A stretch of DNA of 47,808 nt from the NCBI GenBank assembly GCA_934463345.1, contig CAKSJL010000005.1, positions 1 to 47,808 on the forward strand, read 5' to 3'. The DNA is from an uncultured Oscillospiraceae bacterium. GTDB taxonomy: Bacteria > Bacillota > Clostridia > Oscillospirales > Ruminococcaceae. The position numbers were made by a program, and so were the translations under genes. Below the pieces are notes generated by a model, which was not told where the DNA came from, searched no databases, and saw nothing but the letters and a program-made list of their open reading frames with translations. Shown here piece after piece: positions 10,381 to 18,895 of this stretch (position 1 is the first letter of the stretch; each line of letters opens with the position of its first letter).

Positions 10381-13023
10381 TTACTTACCGTAGTAAGCGA
10401 GCATATAAAGGTGCTTGAGTTCGTCGATCTTAGGCAGACGTGGGTTAGCAGTTGTACACTGGTCGTTGAATGCCTTGTATGCGAGATCCTCAAGAGAATC
10501 CTCATAAACCTTAGGATCAATATATGATCTCTTGTCAACTTCTCCGGCTTCCTTGATTGTAAGCGGAATATTAACCTTCTTCATGAGGTTTCTAACAGCA
10601 TCAGCAAGAGCCTTTACACCTTCCTGAGTTGATGCGTTCTTTGGAACAAAGCCCATGATCTTAGCGATCTCAGCATAACGCTCAGGAGCAATATAGTGGT
10701 CATATTTTGGCCATGCAGCAAACTTTGTAGGTGTCGGCTCACCATTGTATTCAATAACGTGTGGGAGCAGATAAGCGTTTGCAAGACCATGCGGAATGTG
10801 GAATTCACCGCCAAGCTTATGAGCAAGAGAGTGGTTAACACCGAGGAATGCATTTGTGAACGCCATACCTGCAATACAAGAAGCATTGTGCATCTTTTCT
10901 CTTGCAAGCTCATCAGCTGTTTCGTATGAGCTTGGAAGATATTCAAATACAAGCTTGATTGCGTGGAGCGCAAGAGCGTCAGTATAATCATTAGCAAGGA
11001 TTGAAACATAAGCTTCAATTGCGTGAGTCAGAACATCAAGACCTGTGAAAGCTGTTGAAGCCTTAGGAACTGTATAAACGAACTCTGGGTCGATGATAGC
11101 AATATCCGGAGTAAGCTCATAGTCAGCAAGAGGGTACTTCATATTCTTGCTCTTATCAGAAATAACGGCAAATGATGTTACCTCAGAACCTGTACCTGAA
11201 GTTGTAGGGATGGCAACCATCTTAGCCTTCTTACCCATCTTAGGGAACTTGTAAACTCTCTTACGGATATCCATAAACTTCTGAGCCATACCGATGAAGT
11301 CAGCGTCCGGATTCTCATAGAAGAGCCACATTGCCTTAGCTGCGTCCATTGCTGAACCGCCGCCGAGTGAAACGATAGTATCAGGACGGAATGAGTTCAT
11401 AACCTCTACGCCCTTCTTAACTGTTGTAAGATCCGGGTCTGGCTCAACTTCGCTGAAGATTTCAATAATTGGCTTGTTAGCGTTCTTGTGAAGCTGATAT
11501 GTTACTCTTTCAACATATCCAAACTGAACCATTCCAGGGTCAGCAACGATCATAACTCTCTTGATGTCAGGCATCTTTGCAAGATACTGAACTGAACCTG
11601 GTTCAATATAAATCTTTTCAGGAACCTTAAACCACTGCATATTCAATCTCCTCTTAGCAACTTTCTTTCTGTTGATAAGGTTCTTGACTGTAACGTTCTC
11701 AGATACAGAGTTTTTACCGTAAGAACCGCATCCAAGTGTAAGTGATGGAGCCATTGCGTTGTAAACGTCACCGATAGCACCGAATGAAGCTGGTGAGTTA
11801 ACTACGATACGGCTTGCCTTCATTGTTTCGCCGTACTTTTCAATAAGCTCTTCATTTGTGGAGTGAATAACAGCTGTATGACCAGCACCATGCTTGAGCA
11901 TTTCTTCACACATTTCAAGTGCGTGTTCTGTTGTGTCAGCCTTAACAACTGCAAGTACAGGAGAAAGCTTTTCAAGTGCGAGCGGATACTGTTCAGCATT
12001 TGTGCCGCCGATTTCAACGCAGAGCACCTTTGTTTCCTTAGGAATTGTGATGCCAGCCTTTTCAGCGATCTGCCATGGATACTGTCCAACAACCCAAGGC
12101 TGAACAGCCATCTTTTCAACGTTAATAACAACGTCCTGTATCTTCTTTATCTCTTCCGGCTTTGCAAAGTAGCAGCCATGAACCTTCATGAAGTCAACTA
12201 CCTCGTCATAAACCTCTGTATCAACGATAGCAGCCTGTTCTGAAGCACAGATCATACCGTTATCGAATGACTTTGAAAGGATAAGATCGTTAACAGCCTG
12301 CTTGATCTTTGCAGACTTTTCAATATAGCAAGGTGTGTTACCAGGACCAACGCCAAGAGCCGGCTTACCAGCTGAGTAAGCAGCCTTAACCATTCCAGGA
12401 CCGCCTGTTGCAAGAATTGTTGCAACGTCAGGATGATTCATAAGACATCCTGTAGCTTCGATTGAAGGATGTTCGATCCACTGGATACAGTCCTTAGGAG
12501 CGCCGGCAGCAACTGCGGCATCTCTGATTATTTCAGCAGCTCTGATTGAGCAGTTCTGTGCATTTGGGTGGAAACCGAAGATGATCGGGTTTCTTGTCTT
12601 AAGGCAGCTGATTGCCTTGAACATTGTTGTTGAAGTCGGGTTTGTAACAGGTGTTACACCGGCAACGATACCAACAGGCTCGCCGATTTCGAGGTAGCTT
12701 TCATTTTCGTTGTCCTCGATGATGCCGACTGTCTTCTCGTACTTAATTGAGTGCCAGATATACTCTGTTGAGAAGATATTCTTTGTAACCTTGTCCTCAA
12801 AGATACCTCTGCCTGTTTCGTCAACAGCCATCTTTGCAAGTTCCATCTGTGCTGAAAGACCTGCAAGAGCTGCTGCCTTTGTGATCTTGTCGATCTGTTC
12901 CTGATTATAGCTCATGTATTCATCAAGAGCTACCTTAGCCTTAGCAACCAGTCCGTCGATCATTACCTTAGGATCAACCTGCGGCTGCTCAGCAGTCTTC
13001 TTTGGTTCCTTTTTGTCTGCCAT
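10381..13023 (-). CDS. adhE: Bifunctional acetaldehyde-CoA/alcohol dehydrogenase AdhE
   Basis: An 880-residue fusion that reduces acetyl-CoA to acetaldehyde and then ethanol, oxidising two NADH. The N-terminal aldehyde dehydrogenase half (about 15-440) has the NAD-binding segment GVGPGNTPCYIE and the catalytic Cys259 in NGMICASEQA. The iron alcohol dehydrogenase half starts near residue 462 (MQWFKVPEKIYIEPGS) and shows GGGSAMDAAKAM, TGLDVLTHAIEAY, and the metal-binding His in NHSLAHKLGG and HIPHGLANA. I start it at 13023, where AGGAGG lies 8 bases upstream. An in-frame ATG at 13062 would add 13 residues without a ribosome binding site. A Rex-type operator overlaps the promoter, so NADH probably induces it. 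Confidence 0.98.
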   Translation of the reverse strand: MADKKEPKKTAEQPQVDPKVMIDGLVAKAKVALDEYMSYNQEQIDKITKAAALAGLSAQMELAKMAVDETGRGIFEDKVTKNIFSTEYIWHSIKYEKTVGIIEDNENESYLEIGEPVGIVAGVTPVTNPTSTTMFKAISCLKTRNPIIFGFHPNAQNCSIRAAEIIRDAAVAAGAPKDCIQWIEHPSIEATGCLMNHPDVATILATGGPGMVKAAYSAGKPALGVGPGNTPCYIEKSAKIKQAVNDLILSKSFDNGMICASEQAAIVDTEVYDEVVDFMKVHGCYFAKPEEIKKIQDVVINVEKMAVQPWVVGQYPWQIAEKAGITIPKETKVLCVEIGGTNAEQYPLALEKLSPVLAVVKADTTEHALEMCEEMLKHGAGHTAVIHSTNEELIEKYGETMKASRIVVNSPASFGAIGDVYNAMAPSLTLGCGSYGKNSVSENVTVKNLINRKKVAKRRLNMQWFKVPEKIYIEPGSVQYLAKMPDIKRVMIVADPGMVQFGYVERVTYQLHKNANKPIIEIFSEVEPDPDLTTVKKGVEVMNSFRPDTIVSLGGGSAMDAAKAMWLFYENPDADFIGMAQKFMDIRKRVYKFPKMGKKAKMVAIPTTSGTGSEVTSFAVISDKSKNMKYPLADYELTPDIAIIDPEFVYTVPKASTAFTGLDVLTHAIEAYVSILANDYTDALALHAIKLVFEYLPSSYETADELAREKMHNASCIAGMAFTNAFLGVNHSLAHKLGGEFHIPHGLANAYLLPHVIEYNGEPTPTKFAAWPKYDHYIAPERYAEIAKIMGFVPKNASTQEGVKALADAVRNLMKKVNIPLTIKEAGEVDKRSYIDPKVYEDSLEDLAYKAFNDQCTTANPRLPKIDELKHLYMLAYYGK

Positions 13024-13078
13024 TTGAGTTTCCTCCTGTAAAATAAAGTTAATAAAATTCATTTCATTTCAATAACAG

Positions 13079-13096
13079 TTGTTAATTTCTTAACAA
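13079..13096. promoter_or_regulatory. Rex-type redox operator of adhE
   Basis: TTGTTAATTTCTTAACAA is a perfect palindrome with a 4-base centre, matching the known clostridial Rex site (TTGTTAA-N4-TTAACAA). It begins 5 bases after the -10 box, so bound Rex would cover the transcription start. Rex leaves DNA when NADH rises. Related half-sites (TAACAATG at 13091-13098 and CATTGTTA at 13110-13117) frame the -10 box. Confidence 0.85.
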
Positions 13097-13100
13097 TGTT

Positions 13101-13129
13101 ATTATACCACATTGTTATTTTTTTGTCAA
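13101..13129 (-). promoter_or_regulatory. adhE promoter
   Basis: TTGACA (13124-13129) and TATAAT (13101-13106), 17 bases apart on the minus strand, both exact consensus. The 5' leader to the adhE ATG is about 70 bases. Confidence 0.92.
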
Positions 13130-13263
13130 TAGAGATGTGAAATAAATTTATACTGAATTACAGGCTTATTTTTCCCCGTATTTCCGGCAATATGCCAAAT
13201 TCATATTTTTTTAAACAATATTTTCAGAGCGCTTCGGTTTTAAAGCTTATATTCTGACATTTT

Positions 13264-14449
13264 TCAGCTTAAAAGAGAGCGCTTTAATATGATTAAATCA
13301 AATACATTGATTACGCCGTCGCCGTTCATATCAGCAACAGCCGTCAGAATATCCTGGCTTGTCCCGCTGTTTGTCAAAAATTCATTCATAAGGACAGCAT
13401 CAGCTGACGATACTGTTCCGTCGCCGTTTAAATCGCCTATAATTTCAAATTTACGTCCATATTTTTCTGCATAAGCCTGAGCTGTTGAGTTTTCATAGCC
13501 GTAGATTGTGCCATCGAAATAAGATACATTTATTTCAGAATCATATTTGTTTGATATTGTTTCCTTATAATCATATATTTTACAATCCGGATTTCTAATT
13601 ATTATACTTTCAAGATTTATACAATAATCAAATGCATAGTTTCCTATACTTGTTACGCTATCCGGAATATTTATACTTGTAAAGCTTCTACAATTCATAA
13701 ATGCATTGTCACCTATACCTCTCGTTCCGTCCTTTATTTCAACAGTTGTTACATCTTTATCATAATCAACAATCCATTTATCTACATATTTAACACCTGT
13801 CTGACTTTCAAGCAATGCTGTCTTATCAAATGCATTTCTTCCTATACTCGTTACACTATCTGGAATACTTATATTTGTAAGATTTTCACAATAATAAAAT
13901 GCAGCTTCTCCTATACTTGTCACATTATCCGAAATATTTATGCTTGCTAAGCTTGTACATTTACAAAATGCATAATCTCCTATACTTGTCACACTATCTG
14001 GAATTTTTATGTTTGTTAGACTTGTACATTCACAAAATGCATAGTCTCCTATACTTGTCACACCATCTGGAATTTTTATATTTATAAGATTTGTACAAAA
14101 AGAAAATGCACTACCTTCTATAATCGTCACACCATCCGGAATATTTACGTTTGCTAAATTTGTACAATTATAAAATGCTTGCTTTCCTATCGCTGCAACC
14201 TTAAGTCCATCAATCTCGCTCGGAATTTCTACTTCAGTCGCAGATTCATCACAATCTGTAATGCATATATAATCGTATGTTCCGTCGTAATCTTCATCAA
14301 CTTTTTTATATTTCAGGTAATCGCCATAGGAGAGTTCGTCGCTGCTTGAATAGGCGCTGACGCTTATGTCAGAAATTAGAGGCTGTACCCCCCCCCATTG
14401 TGCATATTGCACAAATTGTTGCCGTAATTACTCCAAAAATTTTCTTCAT
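13264..14449 (-). CDS. Secreted BspA-like leucine-rich-repeat protein with C-terminal dockerin; frame interrupted at a G9 tract
   Basis: From the well-placed ATG at 14447-14449 (AAGGAG 9-10 bases upstream, strong promoter) translation gives a convincing signal peptide start, MKKIFGVITATICAICTMGG, then runs into a stop within 10 codons because of nine consecutive G. The next frame, open from about 14412 to 13264, carries the mature protein. Losing one G joins the two into about 394 residues with a cleavage-like ISVSA-YSSS. The mature part has five or more 23-residue LRR_5 repeats (about 13680-14230 in DNA) of the form NCTNLxxIxIPDGVTSIGDYAF. A dockerin follows (DLNGDGTVSSAD and DMNGDGVINVFD), which should dock the protein on a cohesin. 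Either a phase-variable gene in the off state, a recent mutation, or a base-calling error. Confidence 0.85.
13840..14180 (-). repeat. Tandem 69-bp repeats encoding leucine-rich repeats
   Basis: Near-identical units of about 69 bp (23 residues each) recur inside the LRR-dockerin gene. The most similar copies lie between about 13900 and 14110. They are coding repeats of the LRR_5 type and could recombine to change repeat number. Confidence 0.8.
14388..14396 (-). repeat. Homopolymer G9 tract (C9 on plus strand) in signal-peptide coding region
   Basis: Nine G in a row on the coding strand, 52 bases after the start codon. With 8 or 11 G the signal peptide and LRR-dockerin frames join; with 9 they do not. 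See the linked finding. Confidence 0.9.
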
Positions 14450-14490
14450 AATACATTTCTCCTTGCATTTTTTTGTAATATTGTAATTTA

Positions 14491-14519
14491 ATTATACCAT
14501 GTCCCGCATAACTTGTCAA
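14491..14519 (-). promoter_or_regulatory. Promoter of the interrupted LRR-dockerin gene
   Basis: TTGACA (14514-14519) and TATAAT (14491-14496) with a 17-base spacer on the minus strand, about 40 bases before the ATG. Both are exact consensus hexamers, so the gene is set up for strong transcription. Confidence 0.9.
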
Positions 14520-14561
14520 TTATTTTTTCCTTTTAAACTGAAATTTTTTCAGAACAAAAAA

Positions 14562-14582
14562 CACCGCACAAATGTGCGGCAT
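14562..14582 (-). terminator. Intrinsic terminator after the small conserved gene
   Basis: On the minus strand TGCCGCAC pairs with GTGCGGTG around a short loop and is followed by TTTTTTGTT. Confidence 0.8.
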
Positions 14583-14595
14583 TTTTATTCAAGCA

Positions 14596-14877
14596 TTAAT
14601 TTTTAACAGTTCTCCTGAGCCATGCGTTCGCAAGATCCAGCGCCTCATAAAGGCTCTCCTTCTCGCTGCTCTTTGTGATGGCCTTGTTCGGCGGGAGACT
14701 CAGATCTGTTGACATCTGATATACCTTTATTTTGCTTGCGACCTCCAGGTCCTTGATCTTCTTCTTCTGAAGAATCTGAAGCATCACAACATAATCGTCG
14801 GTCATGTTTCCGTAGTAAATAACATTATCATGTCTGACAAGCGGATATCCCTTGTAAGTAAAAAAACTGCTGCTCAT
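14596..14877 (-). CDS. Small conserved-looking cytosolic protein of unknown function
   Basis: A 93-residue protein starting MSSSFFTYKGYPLVR, with an AGGAGG site 6 bases before the ATG at 14877. Upstream codons are open for another 11 residues but have no ribosome binding site. It has no signal peptide or membrane segment. The end (SLYEALDLANAWLRR) looks like an amphipathic helix; the first half looks like short beta strands (YPLVRHDNVIYYGNM). The style resembles small conserved proteins I have seen in Clostridia, but I cannot name a domain or function. It has its own terminator and is probably monocistronic. I see no clear promoter in 14878-15091; a TTTACA/TATATG pair with poor spacing is the best candidate. 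Confidence 0.75.
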   Translation of the reverse strand: MSSSFFTYKGYPLVRHDNVIYYGNMTDDYVVMLQILQKKKIKDLEVASKIKVYQMSTDLSLPPNKAITKSSEKESLYEALDLANAWLRRTVKN

Positions 14878-15091
14878 AATATTCCTCCTTCTTGGGGCAA
14901 TTATGTGCAATAAATGAGGAGTCAGACACCGCAGCTTTTGGCGTAACTGTTCCTCTTCCGGACATTTTTCGTCTGTCGAATGTGCCGGATATTGTCTGAA
15001 TTGCCTTAAATGTCATATATCAGTGTATGTCTGATGTAAACACGCTTTGTTTATTTTAACACATCTGTGCTGCGCCTGGTGTCGAAAAAGG

Positions 15092-16561
15092 TCACCAGTT
15101 CATAACAAATTCTTCGTCTGTATCAAATTTGCTCAGATTGTCGATCAGCAGATCAACATAAGCCATTCTGCATTTGAAGCAAGGCGTTCCGTTAACGCTT
15201 ATAAGCGCTTTCTTTCCGTCCGCCTTATAGAAGTCAATGGTCTGCTTTGTCTTGCCATCCTGAGTTTCAAGGCTTATCGAAACAACCGGATCTCCCGAAG
15301 GCTCTTCGTCAATTACAAATTCCTCCGCCGAGGTTTTGAGAAGGAACGTATAGAAGCTCCTGAAACGCTCGCTGTCGCATTCCTTTCCGTTTTTTGTAAC
15401 CTTATAATCGTCCTGAGAAGTTCCGCTTCCCTCAAAGCTTACCTTCTCGCCGCCGTCAACGCTTATATCAAGCTTTCCGATATCCCACACATATGTGCCG
15501 AATACCATTCTTGACGTTATATCTCCCGGCTGGAGAGTTGCCCAGCAGAGATTTTCCGAATCAACGGCATATATGATATCGTTGTCGTTGAACATTACAA
15601 GATAACAGCTGCTGCCGCCAACCTCAAGCTTGCTTCCGATTTTCAGCGTATACTCCTTCGGTTCGTCTGTTTTCATGGTTACAGTACACAAAGGCTTGTC
15701 AAGTCCTGACGCTGCGATCTCATCATCAGACGGCGAAACGATCATTACCGACTGAGCACTCAAACCGAAAAGTCCCTGCGTTGCATCCTGTGATTTTTCC
15801 ACATCCAGATATGCAAATACCGGCTCTGTCATATAATGTGTTGCGAGAGTACCGCTTGTTGTATTTTCATCATCCGTTGAATCATCATACTTTAAAACAA
15901 TGTCATAGTCAAGGTCGGGTCTTTCGATTTTTATCTCTTCCACAGTCGGCATAGCATCATCAGCAGGTTTTTCGAGCAGCGTTGTTGAGATATATTTTTC
16001 AGCGTCGTTCAGAAAAACGCTCAGACTGCTTGTTGCTGCAAGGTAAACAGAATCCCCGTCCTTTTCCATGCAGTAGGTTTCGCCTTTGACAGGTGATTCA
16101 TTTCCGACAAGTATCGTCTTTTCCCCTGAGCCTGCCTTGACCCTAATCTCAGCAAGCGGACTTTTCAATCCATACTTTTCCAGGTCAGCCGGATTTTCCT
16201 CTGCTGTTGAGTCCGAATTCAGCGCTGCACTGCTGTTTAAAAGCGAGGATGTCAGCGTTGTATTAATATCAAACTTTTCAAAGCCTTTTATTGTAAATGT
16301 AACTGTTCCGTCCTCAGCCGGTTCGCCGTCAGGTATACCTGTGTATTCGCCGGATGAATTCTTAACAGTAACAGATTCAATATCTGATTTTTCAAAGTCC
16401 AGAAGCGAAACCGGAACAGAGCTTTCATCCATTGAAACAGCCTCGCTTGAAGCTGATGAGCTTTCATCACCGCCGTCTGTCAGCATAAGAGCTGCATAGC
16501 CTCCTCCGGCAGCAAGAAGTGCCACAGTACAGGCAATTAAAGCTATGGTGTTTTTTTTCAT
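15092..16561 (-). CDS. DUF4340-type exported/membrane-anchored protein of a Gld-like ABC system
   Basis: A 489-residue protein with one N-terminal hydrophobic segment (about 7-27; no lipobox Cys) and a large extracytoplasmic part made of repeated beta-rich units. It shows features of the DUF4340 family found next to GldG-like transport proteins: SGEKTILVGNESPVKGETYCMEKDGDSVYLA near residues 130-160, and a similar TLKIGSKLEVGGSSCYLVMFNDNDIIYAVDS near 305-335, which looks like an internal duplication. The start overlaps the upstream gene by 4 bases, so it is translated with the ABC genes. Function is unknown; it may form the outside part of the machine with the GldG-like protein. Confidence 0.82.
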   Translation of the reverse strand: MKKNTIALIACTVALLAAGGGYAALMLTDGGDESSSASSEAVSMDESSVPVSLLDFEKSDIESVTVKNSSGEYTGIPDGEPAEDGTVTFTIKGFEKFDINTTLTSSLLNSSAALNSDSTAEENPADLEKYGLKSPLAEIRVKAGSGEKTILVGNESPVKGETYCMEKDGDSVYLAATSSLSVFLNDAEKYISTTLLEKPADDAMPTVEEIKIERPDLDYDIVLKYDDSTDDENTTSGTLATHYMTEPVFAYLDVEKSQDATQGLFGLSAQSVMIVSPSDDEIAASGLDKPLCTVTMKTDEPKEYTLKIGSKLEVGGSSCYLVMFNDNDIIYAVDSENLCWATLQPGDITSRMVFGTYVWDIGKLDISVDGGEKVSFEGSGTSQDDYKVTKNGKECDSERFRSFYTFLLKTSAEEFVIDEEPSGDPVVSISLETQDGKTKQTIDFYKADGKKALISVNGTPCFKCRMAYVDLLIDNLSKFDTDEEFVMNW

Positions 16562-18174
16562 CGGTTCTTTCTCCTCAGGAATACCACGATTCCGACAGCT
16601 ACAACAGCAAGCGGAATTATATAGATAACTGTATTTTTGATAGCCTTGAGCTGTGATGCCTTAACATCTATGGTCTTGGCTGAAAGATCCTTTTCAGCTA
16701 TAATAATACCGTTTTCCTTGCCGCACATTTTGTTTACAGCATTTATAACATACTCAGCATTATTATAAGTATTTGAATAGGTAAGAACCTGATCAAGAAT
16801 TGTTGCGCCACCTATTACCATAACATTATTGACATGAGCTGTATTTTCACTGTCCATATTTGTCTTGGTTGCAACAGCCATAACTGTCTGTGCCGACTTT
16901 TCTGCGCTGTCCGGATCAAATTCCGTTGTTTCTTCGGTTTCAGCCTCTGTAGCCTCCTCGCCGTTTTTTGCAGCCTCAGCTTTTGCCTTTGCTTCCTCAG
17001 CAGACTGCATTTCAAGCGGATAAAGGAAAGACGTATCCGAAGTTGTCAGCAGAGCTGTAGTCGTTCTGTCAACATTTGCGTCAAACAGGAGATTAACAGG
17101 TCTCGCAAGTGGAACAATAACTGGCAGCTTTGTATTTGAAAGACCTTCGCTGTAGGTTTCATCAGCCATTTCAGCAATTGGTGCGCTCAGCTGTCCCTTC
17201 ATAGTTGTAACATACTGGCTCTTATTCTTATCTGATTCATATACAATGCTTCCGCCTACTTCAATTCCCCATACCTCAAGGAAATCGTTGATGTTAGGAG
17301 TTGAATATTGCAGAACATCTGCTATATAAATAAGATCCCTGTCAAGATCACCGTTATTGTAAAGAAAATCATCAAGCTTCTTTATACTGTCCTCTGACAG
17401 ATCGTTTACCGGTGCCGGAAGAACCACAATATTATAGTCGTCCGGAGAAATCTCGTCTGTCATTATATCCACCTCGGAAACCTCATAGCCGTTTTTGTCC
17501 ATAAGATTATAAAGAGCAGATATTGAATATGCATTGTCCGAATGATATATAGCAGAACCATTATACTTGCTTATAAACGCTGCCTTCTGCGGATTTGCGT
17601 CTGTAACGCTCATTATTGCAGATGTAAGCTCCTGTTCACCCTTATAGCTTGTTATGCTGCTGCTTCCGTAATAATCTGACTGAATATTGAACAGGTCATT
17701 GACGCTCATTACCTTTACCCTGTCAGAAGCAGCAACAACGATATCTCCCTCAGATATCTCTCCGTTGTAATTTGCAGAATATTTTGTAACAACGTCCGGA
17801 TTTGAAGCAACATCATAGAAATTAACCTTGATATGGTCAGAATACTGCTGATACTTTTCGAGAGTTTCTAAAACCATCTTCATATATGTGCTTCCGGTCT
17901 CAAAGTTAGATTCTTTTGCCATAACGGCAATCTCAACATCATTTTTGATGCCCTTTACATAATCAATCGTATCCTGAGACACTTCATAATACTTTTCGCT
18001 TGTCAGATCAAGCTTTATATCCTTCTTTTCAGTAATAACGCCGGCAATAAGGTTTATGACAACTACAAAAGCAATAAAAAATACTGTTATAACTGTCGCA
18101 AGCGTTCCGTATTTAAGCTTCTTTTTATTAAAAGGCTTTTTTTCCTTTTCAGGTTTAACCGTTTCGTTAGCCAT
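16558..18174 (-). CDS. GldG-like ABC transport auxiliary protein
   Basis: A 538-residue protein with an N-terminal membrane segment (about 25-46), a long outside region and a C-terminal membrane segment (about 510-533, VIYIIPLAVVAVGIVVFL). It matches the ABC_transp_aux/GldG family pattern: the early KYYEVSQDTIDYVKGIKNDVEIAVM segment, the central VLPAPVNDLSEDSIKKLDDFLYNNGDL segment and the late MVIGGATILDQVLTYSNTYNNAEYVINAVNKM segment. A Glu/Ala/Thr-rich low-complexity insert (about 395-425) interrupts the outside region. In Bacteroidetes the GldAFG complex is needed for gliding; in Firmicutes the role is not established. The gene overlaps the DUF4340 gene and follows the permease by 16 bases. 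Confidence 0.85.
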   Translation of the reverse strand: MANETVKPEKEKKPFNKKKLKYGTLATVITVFFIAFVVVINLIAGVITEKKDIKLDLTSEKYYEVSQDTIDYVKGIKNDVEIAVMAKESNFETGSTYMKMVLETLEKYQQYSDHIKVNFYDVASNPDVVTKYSANYNGEISEGDIVVAASDRVKVMSVNDLFNIQSDYYGSSSITSYKGEQELTSAIMSVTDANPQKAAFISKYNGSAIYHSDNAYSISALYNLMDKNGYEVSEVDIMTDEISPDDYNIVVLPAPVNDLSEDSIKKLDDFLYNNGDLDRDLIYIADVLQYSTPNINDFLEVWGIEVGGSIVYESDKNKSQYVTTMKGQLSAPIAEMADETYSEGLSNTKLPVIVPLARPVNLLFDANVDRTTTALLTTSDTSFLYPLEMQSAEEAKAKAEAAKNGEEATEAETEETTEFDPDSAEKSAQTVMAVATKTNMDSENTAHVNNVMVIGGATILDQVLTYSNTYNNAEYVINAVNKMCGKENGIIIAEKDLSAKTIDVKASQLKAIKNTVIYIIPLAVVAVGIVVFLRRKNR

Positions 18175-18190
18175 TGTAATCTATACCTCC

Positions 18191-18895
18191 TTAACTCCAG
18201 CGTCTTTTCTCAAATACCCTGACAGTCAGGAAATTGAAAATAACAGCTGTACTTATAAAGAAAAGCACACTTGAAAGATTGAAAATACCACAGGTAAATT
18301 CATAGTATTTCGTATAGAAAGAAAGTGAATTGAGAATGTTGGCAATAAAGTCCACCTTAACATAGCCTGCGATGAAATCAAGAAGATACAGAACCATCAG
18401 CAGAAGAATGCCGAATACGGCAGCTACCACCTGATTTTCGGTAAGTGATGAAACGAACATTGTAACTGCAATAAATGCGCTTCCTACGAAAAACAGCGCC
18501 GCATAGTTGGAAATTATAATATTCCATGAAACATCGCCGAAATAGCTGAGTATGAGCGCATAGACAAATACAATGCTGATTCCCATTATGTACATGAGAA
18601 GAGTTGCAAAATATTTTCCTAAGACAATTCCCCCCAGGCTAACCGGAGCTGTCAGCAGTCCCTGTTCTGTCTTCTGCTTTTTTTCCTCACTGAATGATTT
18701 CATTGTCAGTATCGGAATAAGTATAACAATAATCAGAAACAGGCTCGAAAACAGTCCCGACATATCAGTCGTTGCTGAATAAAGGCTTGTACTGTAGAAG
18801 AAATAACCTGAGAAAGCGTAAAATACCGCAAGAAATACATAAGCGATACTTGATGTAAAAAATGAACCGATCTCACGTCTGAATATAGCACCCAT
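18191..18895 (-). CDS. ABC-2-type permease (GldF/NosY-like)
   Basis: A 234-residue membrane protein with six hydrophobic segments. Family signs are the start (GAIFRREIGSFFTSSIAYVFLAVFYAFSGYFF) and the ELxxRT-like MKSFSEEKKQKTEQGLLTAPVSLGGIVLGKYFA segment (about 66-98), typical of GldF/NosY-type permeases. Its ATG shares a base with the stop codon of the ATPase gene (TGATG), so the two are coupled. It should form the membrane channel of the ABC complex. Substrate is unknown. Confidence 0.9.
   Translation of the reverse strand: MGAIFRREIGSFFTSSIAYVFLAVFYAFSGYFFYSTSLYSATTDMSGLFSSLFLIIVILIPILTMKSFSEEKKQKTEQGLLTAPVSLGGIVLGKYFATLLMYIMGISIVFVYALILSYFGDVSWNIIISNYAALFFVGSAFIAVTMFVSSLTENQVVAAVFGILLLMVLYLLDFIAGYVKVDFIANILNSLSFYTKYYEFTCGIFNLSSVLFFISTAVIFNFLTVRVFEKRRWS

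Noticed and set aside
13130..13263. Search for a terminator after the first LRR-dockerin gene
   Set aside because: Only weak, short stems are present in this 134-base AT-rich gap, so none is annotated.
13840..14180. Regular 69-bp repeats that look like a possible array
   Set aside because: They are in frame and encode 23-residue leucine-rich repeats; there are no constant repeats with unique spacers, so this is not CRISPR.
14998..15011. ATTGCCTTAAAT, similar to the repeat end before gmd
   Set aside because: No complementary partner nearby and no convincing promoter at the same spacing; probably chance in AT-rich sequence.
14828..15016. Small minus-strand open frame upstream of the 93-residue gene
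   Set aside because: It overlaps the start of the better-supported gene in another frame, has no ribosome binding site and shows no family-like composition.
15050..15100. Weak CTGGTG/CACCAG hairpin after the DUF4340 gene
   Set aside because: Only a 6-bp stem with an 11-base loop and no T run; not reported as a terminator.
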